A program made the translations under genes and the position numbers. Of a stretch of DNA of 64,000 nucleotides, positions 28,181 to 37,574 are shown piece after piece (position 1 is the stretch's first letter; every line of letters begins with the position of its first letter). The notes beneath the pieces are model-generated. The model worked only from the letters and a program-made list of their open reading frames with translations, ran no database searches and had not been told where the DNA came from. Source of the DNA: Gammaproteobacteria bacterium (lineage in GTDB: Bacteria > Pseudomonadota > Gammaproteobacteria > UBA4575); contig JAWPMW010000001.1 in assembly GCA_033344735.1 (NCBI GenBank), positions 1,680,171 to 1,744,170 on the forward strand, read 5' to 3'.

Positions 28181-29194
28181 TTAGTTTATGGTTACATCGA
28201 AAGTTATAAGATGAGTAACAGCGCTTGAGATATCTCCCAAATTAACCGTTACCGTGTTTGCAGAAAAATTTCCTGCGTCCGCATCAACACCACTATCCGT
28301 CAGAGAGATAGCATTTAAATTGATACTCTCTGTCGTATATGTCGTATTGATAGGAATCGGATCGGTGATGACTAAATTGTTGACTGTGCCAACACCTGAA
28401 ATAATTACTTGTAAGGAATAACGTATGGTTGCACCAGGTATAGGCGAACATGGCGCAACTGAACATCCACTACCATCACTTACAACTTGGGCTGTTTTTA
28501 AAATACTCACATCAATCGGTGTGGTATCAACTTGATAAGTGCCAGTCTCTATATCATCTGCTTGACTTACGCCAACTACTGCATCGATACCACCATCTCC
28601 CAAACCATTCAGAATCGTTCCACTCACAGCGCCAGCTGCGCTTACTGTTAATGAATTAGCAGTTAATTGGCTGATACCAGTTTCACCTACGCTTGTTGTA
28701 ACTGGTATGTCACTTACTAAAAATATGACCTGGCTATCTATGCCATTAGCATCCAATAGTGGATCATTAAGCCCAGAAACATAAACAGGATCGGTTGGTG
28801 CGCCATCAAATATTCCATTGGCGTTACCATCTATATGGATATTTCCATTTACAGGGTTGAAATCATCTGTTGTCACAGCAGCGTTATCGATTAACAATGA
28901 GAATGACTCTATTCCGTTCCCAGTATTTGTTAATAGAAATGTTAGTACTTGTTGAGTTGAGCCAGGCGCTACAATAATATTTGCTGCATCCTGCCACGTA
29001 ATACCCACATTAATGAGTTCCTGAACTTGGAAAACATCCGTATCAAATGCAGTTCCTGGGGTACCGCCAATATTAAAGCTGACTGTTGCAGTATTCGATA
29101 CAGATGTGCCTGCTGCTACACCCACAGCCTTAACAACATTACATAATGATAAAAATATTATTATTGAAATTACTTGTGCAATTTTTTTCATCAT
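28181..29194 (-). CDS. Exported DUF11-type protein (337 residues)
   Basis: A signal peptide with MMKKIAQ start and a hydrophobic stretch ending near residue 23 is followed by GVAAGTSVSNTATVSFNIGG, a motif shared with the other cluster members. Residues about 52-80 repeat the VGITWQDAANIIVAPG pattern seen in the 369-residue protein. The last 105 residues are a DUF11 domain opening with VSILKTAQVVSDG, then PIPGATIRYSLQ, ITDPIPINTTY and ending in FDVTIN. The ATG overlaps the stop of the upstream 798-residue gene by four bases, so the two are translationally coupled. It has no anchor sequence. Confidence 0.85.
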   Translation of the reverse strand: MMKKIAQVISIIIFLSLCNVVKAVGVAAGTSVSNTATVSFNIGGTPGTAFDTDVFQVQELINVGITWQDAANIIVAPGSTQQVLTFLLTNTGNGIESFSLLIDNAAVTTDDFNPVNGNIHIDGNANGIFDGAPTDPVYVSGLNDPLLDANGIDSQVIFLVSDIPVTTSVGETGISQLTANSLTVSAAGAVSGTILNGLGDGGIDAVVGVSQADDIETGTYQVDTTPIDVSILKTAQVVSDGSGCSVAPCSPIPGATIRYSLQVIISGVGTVNNLVITDPIPINTTYTTESINLNAISLTDSGVDADAGNFSANTVTVNLGDISSAVTHLITFDVTIN

Positions 29195-31587
29195 TGCACC
29201 TGTACTCTGAAAATTATCTGGAACCCTGCTGGTGTTAAACCACTTGCCGGATTAAATTGCCCACTCGGACTTATACGTATTCGTGTTACACCTTGGTCGT
29301 AGCCATTGCCATCAGGCGTTAATGTTGCTCCGTATGTATAAATAGGTCCGCTACTTTTTGAATATTCAACATCACTTGCATAAGAATAGCTAAGACCACT
29401 TGCAGTTGTTCCGACCGGAGCATCTAAAAATTGAATAGGATCCAGCCCTTGGGCACATGGGTTGGCAACGCACAAACTAGTATTTGATGGAATAGAATCA
29501 ACAATAGTTAGATTACTATCAGTCGCTCCATCTCCTTGGTTGCTTGCAGCTAATCGATATAGAACTGCTGCACCAGGAATCGCTTTTGCAATTGGTGCTA
29601 CAGTCCCTAAACCATCATCGATTACTTGAGAAGTTTTAAGAAAAATTACATCTGGTGTGCCGCCAACCAAAAATGAAGCTGCAGCATTATCGCTAACAAT
29701 TCCTTCAGTGCCTTCGTTTGAAGTTACTACTGCATTCCAGGTTCCTAATGGCGTTGCGGCAACTAGATAAGCATATTCAAATGTTTTTATCGCCCCACTT
29801 GCTCCCGCCAACTCTGTCATTACCGCATTAGTAACCACACTGCTTGAGTCTGCATCAATAATGCTGATTAAGGCATTGCTAATATCAAAACTACCAAATG
29901 GATCACTGACAGTTGCTCGAGCAAATATATTTGATCCTGGTAATACTGATGTTACTAGCGATCCTCCAGGAAATGCTGCGTCATAAAATTCTATATCATC
30001 AACATTAATAACTGTTTCTGACGTTAGTTCAACACGCGAGTTACTTCCGCCATTTTCAGGATAAACAAAAATCCTTCTACCACCTGAGCCAGGTGTGACA
30101 TTTGTAACTGTGAGCGATATTGTTGATCCAGATGGTAGTGAAATGTCACCACTAATTGGCACTAAAAAAGTGAATGATGTAGGTGTTCCATTCAGTGATA
30201 AGTTTCTAGAGACTGTGCCTATAACTCCTAACGAGGTAGACAGTGTTACCTGCACACTTCGCGATGCGTTTCCACACGAATTACATCTATTTAGTATTAA
30301 CTCAACTGGAATTGTGCCGTTATCACCATCAATAATTAAATCCGCTTGTGTCTGCGGATTTAGCACCCATGTTTCAAATACCTCATTATTCTTTCGAATA
30401 CGTATTCTTGTTTGAGCTGTAGTAGGAGGTGATCTCGATAAATCCGGATCAGTATCGCCATTAGTATCTGAATATAGATATAGTGGTTTATTACCAGCAG
30501 TAATAGCCGGATTTCCCACAACCGTTGTTAAATCTGTGTCAGTGTTATCTCCAGTATTTGAATCTGGCAGTAAACCACTCACTGTTGCAGTATTTGTCAC
30601 TGACGGAACTGCTGCCGCATCTACCAACACTTCAAGTGTTATATCGGACAGACTATTCCCTGCACTTAATGGACCAGGGTTAGTACAAGTGACATCTTGT
30701 CCTATTGCGCCGCATGTCCATCCTGTTCCAGTAGCGTTTACATAAGTCAATCCAGCGGGAAGTGTGTCAGTGACTGTAATTATGCCGGGGTCATCACTAG
30801 CTGCTGCGTTATTACTGACTCTTAAGGTATATGTTTCAACATCACCTTGATTAAATATTCCTGTGTGTGTTTTTGAAATTGATAAGTCAGATTCTGAATA
30901 TGTGAAGTTTATGTCATGCAACGCAATCCATTGGAATGCAGTGTTTTGATTACTATATAAAATACGTATCTGGGTGATACCTGAATTAGCAAATGTAAAC
31001 GTTGCTGTTCCGTTAGAACTTGATGATGATCCTGAGGTGCCTGTGACAGTATTGATACCATCAGAAGTATTCGCCGAGTTACTCGCAATGCTAGTTGGAT
31101 TGAAATATGTGACACCATCAGTTGTCGCTGTCACTTGCACAACGTCAACCCATGAGCCTAAATCGACATCAAAAATATTAAAACTAACATTGCTAACTCC
31201 ACCGGGATGTGTGAAATCTATAATGATTGGAATCTGCTGTAGACTTGTTGCAGGATAATCAACATTTATCTCTAATGAATCTTGTATGGGTGATAATCCT
31301 CCCGTTAAGTCATTAGTTATGAATGGACTACCATTCGCCAATCCTCCTGTATCTCCTGGCGGAGTATCGGTTGACCCATTTAGCGTTATCGAAACATCAC
31401 CTGATCCAATTGTGTAAGTTTGACTAGTGGATCCTGCCGGCCAAGTCAGTGAATCCCAGTCAAGTTGTGTAGTAACATCTGCGTGGGTACTCACAGCACA
31501 TAGCAACAAAATAGCCACTGCTACCCCTTGCCTAACGGCAATAGATACGCATACAGCTACCGCTAACCTGATGTTAAGATTGCCCAC
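29191..31587 (-). CDS. Large exported DUF11 repeat protein, first gene of the surface cluster (798 residues)
   Basis: A hydrophobic N-terminal signal (about 8-36) precedes a Ser/Thr/Gly-rich beta region of about 200 residues. Residues about 230-340 are a DUF11 domain with SKTHTGIFNQGDVETYTL and TVTDTLPAGLTYVNATG. A middle region (about 355-640) has further beta modules, including a CNSCG pair. The final 150 residues form a second DUF11 domain with VIFLKTSQVIDDG, KAIPGAAVLYRL and IPSNTSL, ending in FRVQVQ. The start is GTG with a weak ribosome binding site. It is first in a minus-strand cluster of five DUF11-type genes and overlaps the second by four bases. No membrane or wall anchor is present. 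Confidence 0.85.
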   Translation of the reverse strand: MGNLNIRLAVAVCVSIAVRQGVAVAILLLCAVSTHADVTTQLDWDSLTWPAGSTSQTYTIGSGDVSITLNGSTDTPPGDTGGLANGSPFITNDLTGGLSPIQDSLEINVDYPATSLQQIPIIIDFTHPGGVSNVSFNIFDVDLGSWVDVVQVTATTDGVTYFNPTSIASNSANTSDGINTVTGTSGSSSSSNGTATFTFANSGITQIRILYSNQNTAFQWIALHDINFTYSESDLSISKTHTGIFNQGDVETYTLRVSNNAAASDDPGIITVTDTLPAGLTYVNATGTGWTCGAIGQDVTCTNPGPLSAGNSLSDITLEVLVDAAAVPSVTNTATVSGLLPDSNTGDNTDTDLTTVVGNPAITAGNKPLYLYSDTNGDTDPDLSRSPPTTAQTRIRIRKNNEVFETWVLNPQTQADLIIDGDNGTIPVELILNRCNSCGNASRSVQVTLSTSLGVIGTVSRNLSLNGTPTSFTFLVPISGDISLPSGSTISLTVTNVTPGSGGRRIFVYPENGGSNSRVELTSETVINVDDIEFYDAAFPGGSLVTSVLPGSNIFARATVSDPFGSFDISNALISIIDADSSSVVTNAVMTELAGASGAIKTFEYAYLVAATPLGTWNAVVTSNEGTEGIVSDNAAASFLVGGTPDVIFLKTSQVIDDGLGTVAPIAKAIPGAAVLYRLAASNQGDGATDSNLTIVDSIPSNTSLCVANPCAQGLDPIQFLDAPVGTTASGLSYSYASDVEYSKSSGPIYTYGATLTPDGNGYDQGVTRIRISPSGQFNPASGLTPAGFQIIFRVQVQ

Positions 31588-32003
31588 CTAACGACCCCAC
31601 TCCATGGTTGTACAGTTTTCAATTCCTATTCGACAGAAAACCGTCTTTATTAATTTTATTATTTAAAATCAATGAGTTAATTAATTATCTATGCAAAAGA
31701 CACAGATCCACGCAGTAAGCTTAAATATAGTGAGTAATGGCGGGCAGCCAGATTCAGCTTAAAAGCGTCAATTTAACGACGTATAGAGGCAAGATAGTTG
31801 GTTTTTTGACGGAGTTAACATCTCACATATTTAAATTTTCTTAGATACCTCTCGCAGATTTATAACTTATTGATAAACATAGAGATAATATATATAAGAT
31901 TGCCTATCAGCCATATTAGGATCAGCCAAATAGGTCTGAGATAAAATAGCTATGATTAGATTTCTATAATTGCGCCCATTGAGTCACACAAATAAGAGTT
32001 CCC
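31588..32003. other. Intergenic region between the surface cluster and the DUF454 gene
   Basis: A 416-base AT-rich divergent region. Both the surface cluster (minus) and the DUF454 gene (plus) must be started here. I see no convincing coding frame. A weak promoter-like pair TTGATA (31870-31875) and TATAAG (31893-31898) with a 17-base spacer faces the DUF454 gene. No clear promoter for the surface cluster could be picked out by eye, and I did not recognise a riboswitch. Confidence 0.35.
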
Positions 32004-32399
32004 ATGCAGAATAAGGCAAAACAATATTTCTTGATTTGTTCGGGCTGGCTATCGATTTTGTTAGGAGTGATTGGCATTGTTCTACCTTTACTCCCAACCA
32101 CACCATTTATACTTTTAGCGGCAGGGTGCTTTGCTAAATCATCACCAAGATTTCACCAGTGGCTAATAACACACAGACTTTTTGGCCCGCTCATCGAGAG
32201 TTATAAAGACAATAAAGGCATCCCTCGTGATGTGAAAATTAAAGCAATTATCTTCATATGGGTGACACTTAGTATTTCGATATTTCTTCTAGAGATAACA
32301 TGGTTACGTATAGGTATTTTTATTCTTGGTATCACCTTAACTGTATTTCTCTGGATGAAACCTACTTTAACCAAACAACCCGTCAAAATATCTGAATAA
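32004..32399 (+). CDS. DUF454/YbaN-family inner-membrane protein
   Basis: A 131-residue membrane protein with three hydrophobic segments. The family signature is the N-terminal GWLSILLGVIGIVLPLLPTTPFILLAAGCFAKSSPRFHQWL, in which the PLLPTTPF turn and the CFAKSSPR stretch are highly conserved. Its function is not established. The C-terminus (two helices and a short basic tail) is normal. It is a single gene, divergent from the DUF11 surface cluster. Confidence 0.88.
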   Translation: MQNKAKQYFLICSGWLSILLGVIGIVLPLLPTTPFILLAAGCFAKSSPRFHQWLITHRLFGPLIESYKDNKGIPRDVKIKAIIFIWVTLSISIFLLEITWLRIGIFILGITLTVFLWMKPTLTKQPVKISE

Positions 32400-32627
32400 A
32401 TTATACTTTCTATTTACTTGCTAGCTCTTTTTTTGGACATTATTGATTGCTCAAAATGGCACTTAACGCAATCGACTAGTTAGAGCAAAACATCTATAAA
32501 CTGTGTGCTAGTTAACACTCAGATAAATTTATTCTCTAAGCGGTAGCAAAGTTGCGCTGCATGTAATTGAAACTCATTTTGCTAAATATTAATCTGGCCC
32601 TCACGGAGAACAGAGAGGAAGGTTCAG

Positions 32628-32894
32628 ATGAATATTGAAGAGTATCGCGCATTAACAAACCGTGTATTCAATGCAATACGCAATTTTGAAACTTGCTCTA
32701 GTGAACGTGAACGTGATTATGCATTATCAGTAATATCTCAAGTTTCTTATGAGGCCTCTCTTGCTCAATGCCAAGAAGCAGACCGGATAGATTTGGAGCA
32801 GATGGATTTCGCCCTTCAGCTAGTATTAGAACTGATACAGGAAAACCCTATTCCTGAGTTCACTCCTCGAGAGCTACAAGTAGCATTACATTAA
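32628..32894 (+). CDS. Hypothetical protein
   Basis: An 88-residue acidic, helical, soluble protein that I do not recognise. A GAGAGGAAGG-like purine-rich ribosome binding site lies about seven bases upstream of the ATG, which supports real translation. The sequence has three amphipathic helices with Cys at about residues 23 and 49 and an overall Glu/Gln excess. It is convergent with djlA, with an 18-base gap. There is no clear domain match. Confidence 0.65.
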   Translation: MNIEEYRALTNRVFNAIRNFETCSSERERDYALSVISQVSYEASLAQCQEADRIDLEQMDFALQLVLELIQENPIPEFTPRELQVALH

Positions 32895-32912
32895 ACAACT
32901 ACCCAAAAATGA

Positions 32913-33707
32913 TTAATCAACTCTTCTAGAGTTTTTAATCAGCTCATAAGCCTTTTGTATTTGCTGCGATTTATCAGTAGCTACTTGAATCATTTCCTCA
33001 GGTAAACCTTTTGATATCAGTTTGTCAGGATGATGTTGGCTCATCAAACGGCGGTAAGCTTTCTTGATTTCAGAGTCCGTATTTGTCTGTTTCATTCCCA
33101 ACACTGAATAAGCATTACTAATCTGTGCAGAGTTAGGTGGCTGGTTTGGATTAGCCCCTGAATAATTGCTTTGTTGCGCGTATAACATTGCTTCCAGCTG
33201 ACTCAGCATAGCAACTGGATAACCTAAAGCATTACAAATATCTTTTAGAATCTTATCTTCAGCAGGATGCTTACTTCCGTCAGCATAAGCAGCCTGTAAT
33301 TGAATCTGCATGAACATCTGAATCAGAGTGATTTTTCTACCACATTCTTTTTTAAATTGAGCCAACACATCAGTCAGATCGAAATCATTTTCTTTGCCCT
33401 TATTAAATAATTCAATGGCTGCACTTCGTTGCTCTGGCTTAAAATTCATATGCTCAAATATTTGTTCGGCCATCTGTATTTCTTGCTTAGTAACATGTCC
33501 ATCTGCTTTTGCGATATGTCCCATAACAGAAAATGTTGCGGTAAAAAATGCCGCTTGCGCTGTTTCTTGCGAACTATTTCCAATGCCTGCTTTGAGCCTT
33601 TTGGCTTTATCCACTTGATGTCCGAGTACTGCCCCGAGCATTCCTCCTAGCGGACCACCCAGCACCAGGCCAATACCACCTCCAGCTATTTTCCCCCACC
33701 AACTCAT
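32913..33707 (-). CDS. djlA: Co-chaperone DjlA (TerB and J domains)
   Basis: A 264-residue membrane-anchored DnaK co-chaperone. The N-terminal hydrophobic Gly-rich segment (GKIAGGGIGLVLGGPLGGMLGAVLG) is the single anchor. About 50-160 is a TerB-like helical domain with IAKADGHVTKQEIQ and AAYADGSKHPAEDKI. About 198-264 is the J domain with RRLMSQHHPDKL, in which HPD is the DnaK-activating triad. The architecture and length match E. coli DjlA. It lies on the minus strand, alone. Confidence 0.93.
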   Translation of the reverse strand: MSWWGKIAGGGIGLVLGGPLGGMLGAVLGHQVDKAKRLKAGIGNSSQETAQAAFFTATFSVMGHIAKADGHVTKQEIQMAEQIFEHMNFKPEQRSAAIELFNKGKENDFDLTDVLAQFKKECGRKITLIQMFMQIQLQAAYADGSKHPAEDKILKDICNALGYPVAMLSQLEAMLYAQQSNYSGANPNQPPNSAQISNAYSVLGMKQTNTDSEIKKAYRRLMSQHHPDKLISKGLPEEMIQVATDKSQQIQKAYELIKNSRRVD

Positions 33708-33778
33708 GAATCAATTTTCCAAATTTTTAATTGCCGCATCATTTCATTAATATGTGTTATTTGATATATGATTGCATC

Positions 33779-34438
33779 ATGCGCATCGAAACCATTCAAG
33801 TAGGAAAACCCAAAGACATTGCTTTAGATTGGACTACTGCAATATATAAATCACCTGTCCATGGACAAGTATTCCTAAGCAAATATAATCTAGAGGGCGA
33901 TAAACAAGCCGATCTGACTGTGCATGGCGGACTAGATAAAGCGGTTAATGTATACCCCATTGAGCATTACAAATATTGGAATCAACGTGCACGATTTCCA
34001 TTTCGTAAACGCATTAATTTACCGTCACCACATAATGGGGCTTTTGGGGAAAATTTTACAGTATCAGGATTAACTGAGGTTGGTGTCTGTATTGGTGATA
34101 TTTACCAAATTGGCAGTTGCATTGTCGAGGTTTCTCAACCGCGCCAACCTTGTTGGAAGTTAGCGCGTAAATTTAACCAAGCAAAGTTACCATTCTGGAT
34201 TCAACAAACTGGAAAAACAGGTTGGTATTTACGAGTATTACAAGAAGGTCATGTCCAAAATTCAGACGTGCTTGAATTAGCCGAAAGAAACAACCCTTCA
34301 TGGAGCATTGCACAAGCCAATATACTCATGCATAGCCCCGGGCAGTCAAAAGATTCCATTTCATCGCTATTAGAGTGCAAACAATTATCAACTAGCTGGA
34401 GAAACGCTCTTAAAAAACGCCTAGATGATCTCGCTTAA
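33779..34438 (+). CDS. yiiM: MOSC-domain protein, YiiM family
   Basis: A molybdenum-cofactor-sulfurase C-terminal (MOSC) domain protein related to YiiM. I use the Met at 33779 (MRIETIQVGKP), which matches the family start, rather than the longer frame at 33731; the protein is then 219 residues. Diagnostic motifs are HGGLDKAVNVYPIEHY, GAFGENFTVSGL and VSQPRQPCWKLA, with the conserved Cys of the last as the probable cofactor ligand. YiiM-type proteins reduce N-hydroxylated substrates such as 6-hydroxylaminopurine. No other molybdoenzyme gene is adjacent. Confidence 0.9.
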   Translation: MRIETIQVGKPKDIALDWTTAIYKSPVHGQVFLSKYNLEGDKQADLTVHGGLDKAVNVYPIEHYKYWNQRARFPFRKRINLPSPHNGAFGENFTVSGLTEVGVCIGDIYQIGSCIVEVSQPRQPCWKLARKFNQAKLPFWIQQTGKTGWYLRVLQEGHVQNSDVLELAERNNPSWSIAQANILMHSPGQSKDSISSLLECKQLSTSWRNALKKRLDDLA

Positions 34439-34461
34439 CGATTAGTTTCAAATATAAACCC

Positions 34462-34812
34462 TTACAACTCACCCAACTTTCTCTGACCAACATAAAATGC
34501 AGTACCAGATGATTTTGAGGAAAATGTAACAGTTGTACCGCTATCAAAATAAATTACATCACCGGGTGTTAATGTTACTGTTTCTCCACCACTTTCAGTA
34601 ATTGTCATTTCACCCTCAAGCATTATCTTGCACTCATCATATGAATAAGTGTACTCGAGAGGATTACCTGCTTCCATTCTAAAGAAGCCCCCAGCAATTG
34701 GTGCACTATCATTATTAGAAGCGACGGTATCCTGTAAATAAGCATTAATTCCGTCAATACCCAGTGAATTAATCTGTTTCGACTGCGCTTTATCAAAATG
34801 TTTCATTCCCAT
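34462..34812 (-). CDS. Cupin-domain protein (EutQ-like)
   Basis: A small single-cupin beta-barrel protein. Start choices are clustered: I use the ATG at 34812, which has AAAGGA six bases upstream, giving 116 residues. The barrel carries YSYDECKIMLEGEMTIT followed by LTPGDVIYFDSGTTVTF, the two cupin motifs, although the first lacks the usual His pair and has Asp/Glu/Cys instead. This resembles the EutQ-type/DUF861 cupins. Catalytic function is doubtful. It is divergent from a GAF-LuxR regulator gene, which may control it. Confidence 0.78.
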   Translation of the reverse strand: MGMKHFDKAQSKQINSLGIDGINAYLQDTVASNNDSAPIAGGFFRMEAGNPLEYTYSYDECKIMLEGEMTITESGGETVTLTPGDVIYFDSGTTVTFSSKSSGTAFYVGQRKLGEL

Positions 34813-34914
34813 TATCATTCCTTTCATGTATAAACTTAGAGCTATAATAAAATAGCAACACTAACTCGTACATGGCAAATAACCCCTAAATTATTAGCGG
34901 CACAAACCAATCCA

Positions 34915-35691
34915 TTGAAAGACCAACTCCCATCCATACAATCACTAAGGAAAGAATACATCGATTCTAATATCGATTGTGATACCCGTATGCTTAACTG
35001 TGCGGCACATATGATTATTGTGATTGATGATCCCAAGCAATTAGTACAAGTTGGTTTAGAATTCTTAGCCAGAGAATTATCTGTCTGTCGTGCTGATGCT
35101 GGATTTGCTACACCCACCCATCAACACTACACACCAATAACGGAATTTATCAGTCAATCTACAAATGCCCCGTCCATAATCGGTTTACTTTTACCAAACC
35201 AGAATGATGCCATGCAGGAAATATGGCGAACGACACCGCCAACAGCCATTAACGATGTGTCATCTCATGAGGGGCTTGGAGATTTAAAAGACTTATTCTT
35301 AGAGGCAGGCTGTAAGTCAATGCTGTTACAAAAATTGCTATGGGAAGATAAACCAATCGGTATTGCATGCATAGATCATACTTCAAAACCCCATGATTGG
35401 AATGAAGATGAAATTAACTTTATGCATACATTCTGTTCTAGATTTCTAGGCCCACTCGCTGGTATTAGTAATTATTGGTTCAACCCTAAGTTACATAGCA
35501 TGTTTTCAAAACCAAGCGAGTCTGAATTAATTGCCATCCGACTAGCAGCAAAAGGTATGACCTATAAACAGATCGCGGATCATTTAAATAAATCCACCCG
35601 CACAATTGAGAATCAATTCAGAAATGCAAGAAGCCGTTTGAATGCCAGCAATCAAATAGATTTAGTCAAAAAGTGTGAGTACTGGTTATAG
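34915..35691 (+). CDS. LuxR-type transcriptional regulator with GAF-like sensor
   Basis: A 258-residue regulator. About residues 30-190 form a GAF-like alpha/beta region. About 200-258 is a LuxR/FixJ DNA-binding domain, with ELIAIRLAAKGMTYKQIADHLNKSTRTIENQF in the HTH, in which the recognition helix is STRTIENQ. The frame's only early start is TTG at 34915, and the first ATG is at 34990, which would remove 25 residues. No response-regulator Asp pocket or autoinducer pocket was recognised. It is divergent from the EutQ-like cupin gene, with about 100 bases between them. Confidence 0.82.
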   Translation: MKDQLPSIQSLRKEYIDSNIDCDTRMLNCAAHMIIVIDDPKQLVQVGLEFLARELSVCRADAGFATPTHQHYTPITEFISQSTNAPSIIGLLLPNQNDAMQEIWRTTPPTAINDVSSHEGLGDLKDLFLEAGCKSMLLQKLLWEDKPIGIACIDHTSKPHDWNEDEINFMHTFCSRFLGPLAGISNYWFNPKLHSMFSKPSESELIAIRLAAKGMTYKQIADHLNKSTRTIENQFRNARSRLNASNQIDLVKKCEYWL

Positions 35692-35894
35692 CACTAGCAT
35701 CTACCTAACTAATCAATAACTAGGTATTACCACCGTTTATCCCTCATTTAACTCCGTTTAGTGTGCGCTAGCTAACATATTTAGCATCTACCTCATCTTC
35801 ATCACAATAAATATCCTAGGTATGTGCTTAATTCTCCGGAATTAAATTGCCATTTTATGGATAGTCTGTGTCTGGTTAACATGATGAAATAGCA

Positions 35895-36830
35895 GTGGAA
35901 GACACTAGCCAAATATTAAAAATATTGTCAGACGATACAATTGTTACGCGTCCTTCGGATGGTCTGTTAAAGAAGCAATCCAGCTCTAATATTAGCGTTT
36001 CTGTAACAGCAATATCCGGGCCCAGAACAGGTTTATCCTTTCAACTAGAGCCAGATACAGATATCACTTTAGGACGATCACCAGAAGCTGGGTTACAGGT
36101 TGTTGATACAGGCATCTCTCGTACACATATTCGCATGCGATTCGATGGCGTTTCTGTTTTTGTAGAGGACTTAAAAAGTGCAAATGGCACCTATATCAAT
36201 GGTAATAAATTGACAGACAAAATTGAAATAAAAAATGGCGATCAAGTATCCATTGGTGTTTCTACTGTACTCAAATTTTCATTAAACAACCAACTTGACG
36301 CAGAATATAAAGACTACATTGAAGATCAGTTATCTAAAGATATTTTAACAAAAGCCTATAACCGAAAAGCATTCGCTCACTTTTTAAATAGCGCCTATAT
36401 CTCAGCTAAAAGAGACTTTAGCTCGCTTTGTTTATTCATGATTGATGTCGACAATTTTAAAACTATCAATGATACATACGGCCATCAAATTGGTGATAAA
36501 ATTTTGAAACATATTGCAGATAAACTAATACAAACGGTGCGCTCTGCAGATATTGTTTGTCGTTACGGTGGAGATGAATTTGCAATTGTCTGCCCAAATA
36601 TTAGTTCTTTAAAAGGATTACAGCTAGCAGAACAGGTTCGAAACAATGTTGAAGAAATGAACTTCTCGGTTGGCGATAAGAAAATTAACACTACATTAAG
36701 CATTGGTGTATCCAATTACCCCGACAATGAAATTAAATGTGTTTCTCAATTCATTGCTTACGCTGATAAGGCTATGTACAAAGCAAAAAGAAAGGGCCGC
36801 AATCAAATAGGCCTTTTATCTGGCGTATGA
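35895..36830 (+). CDS. FHA-domain diguanylate cyclase
   Basis: A 311-residue cytoplasmic protein that should make cyclic di-GMP. About 35-125 is a forkhead-associated domain with LGRSPEAG, GISRTH and SANGTYINGNKL, which binds phosphothreonine. About 145-305 is a GGDEF domain. The active-site motif GGDEF is intact at 225-229, and the inhibitory RxxD site (RSAD, 216-219) lies five residues before it, so product feedback is expected. The start is GTG with a weak ribosome binding site. The FHA domain implies control by a Ser/Thr kinase, but no kinase is in the window. Confidence 0.93.
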   Translation: MEDTSQILKILSDDTIVTRPSDGLLKKQSSSNISVSVTAISGPRTGLSFQLEPDTDITLGRSPEAGLQVVDTGISRTHIRMRFDGVSVFVEDLKSANGTYINGNKLTDKIEIKNGDQVSIGVSTVLKFSLNNQLDAEYKDYIEDQLSKDILTKAYNRKAFAHFLNSAYISAKRDFSSLCLFMIDVDNFKTINDTYGHQIGDKILKHIADKLIQTVRSADIVCRYGGDEFAIVCPNISSLKGLQLAEQVRNNVEEMNFSVGDKKINTTLSIGVSNYPDNEIKCVSQFIAYADKAMYKAKRKGRNQIGLLSGV

Positions 36831-36834
36831 TTTG

Positions 36835-37536
36835 CTAACTCTCAAATATTTCACGATTTAGTCCAGCATGTAAAACTCTCCGCGCGTCCATGTTGATCTT
36901 AATACCCTCATCAAATCGCTTTTGATTTTCCGGGTCATTTAGATAAGGTAGTACGGACTGTTCGATCATTTCTGAGTGTTCAATATCAAGCTCGATATGC
37001 CCTACAAACAATTCGAGATTGGCATCATTTATTCCAGGTATTTTTCTCAAGCCATTCAACAATAGTTGATAATACTTTGGAATAGGCCATTCACTGGCAA
37101 CACCCACTGCTGCCACCGCAGACAACCAGTCCCCATTACGAGTAAGTTGCTCCATGGCGCTTATGTACATTTGTAACTCAGGAATAATCTTGTATTGTGA
37201 GTATGGTTTTATATCAAGTCCTATTGCTTGCATAAAGTTTCGATATAGTTGCATATGTGATTTCGTAGAATTTCCCAGACCATACTCATCATATAAAATA
37301 CCTGATAATACAAACTGTATATTTTCATCAGGTGTTATTCCTAGCGTACTAGCCTGATACAGCCTTGTGCGAAGAATATGCGGGTAATACAAATTTGCAA
37401 ATTTTTGTGCCTTATCGGTTTCAAACACCGAAACACTGGTTATATTTTCAATCAATGGATCATCAAAAAGAGGGTGTTCTAATAATTCATCTTTTAAGTT
37501 TTTTAAGTAGTTTCTTCCTTGCACTTCAATCTCCAT
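36835..37536 (-). CDS. Haem-oxygenase-like iron-containing redox enzyme (HDO/TenA-PqqC fold)
   Basis: A 233-residue, all-helical protein. Acidic and His residues fall in the pattern of the haem-oxygenase-like di-iron family: the segment around YYPHILRTRLY, then YDEYGLGNSTKSHMQLY, ASEWPIPKYY and VGHIELDIEHSEM. These would supply ligands to a two-iron site. Members include decarboxylating and N-oxygenating enzymes as well as TenA and PqqC; the substrate is unknown. It follows the ArsR-rhodanese gene by 38 bases on the same strand, so it may share that operon. Confidence 0.72.
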   Translation of the reverse strand: MEIEVQGRNYLKNLKDELLEHPLFDDPLIENITSVSVFETDKAQKFANLYYPHILRTRLYQASTLGITPDENIQFVLSGILYDEYGLGNSTKSHMQLYRNFMQAIGLDIKPYSQYKIIPELQMYISAMEQLTRNGDWLSAVAAVGVASEWPIPKYYQLLLNGLRKIPGINDANLELFVGHIELDIEHSEMIEQSVLPYLNDPENQKRFDEGIKINMDARRVLHAGLNREIFES

Positions 37537-37574
37537 GTCGTTGGCAACAAGTGCTGCCGGCTAATTTTTTATAT

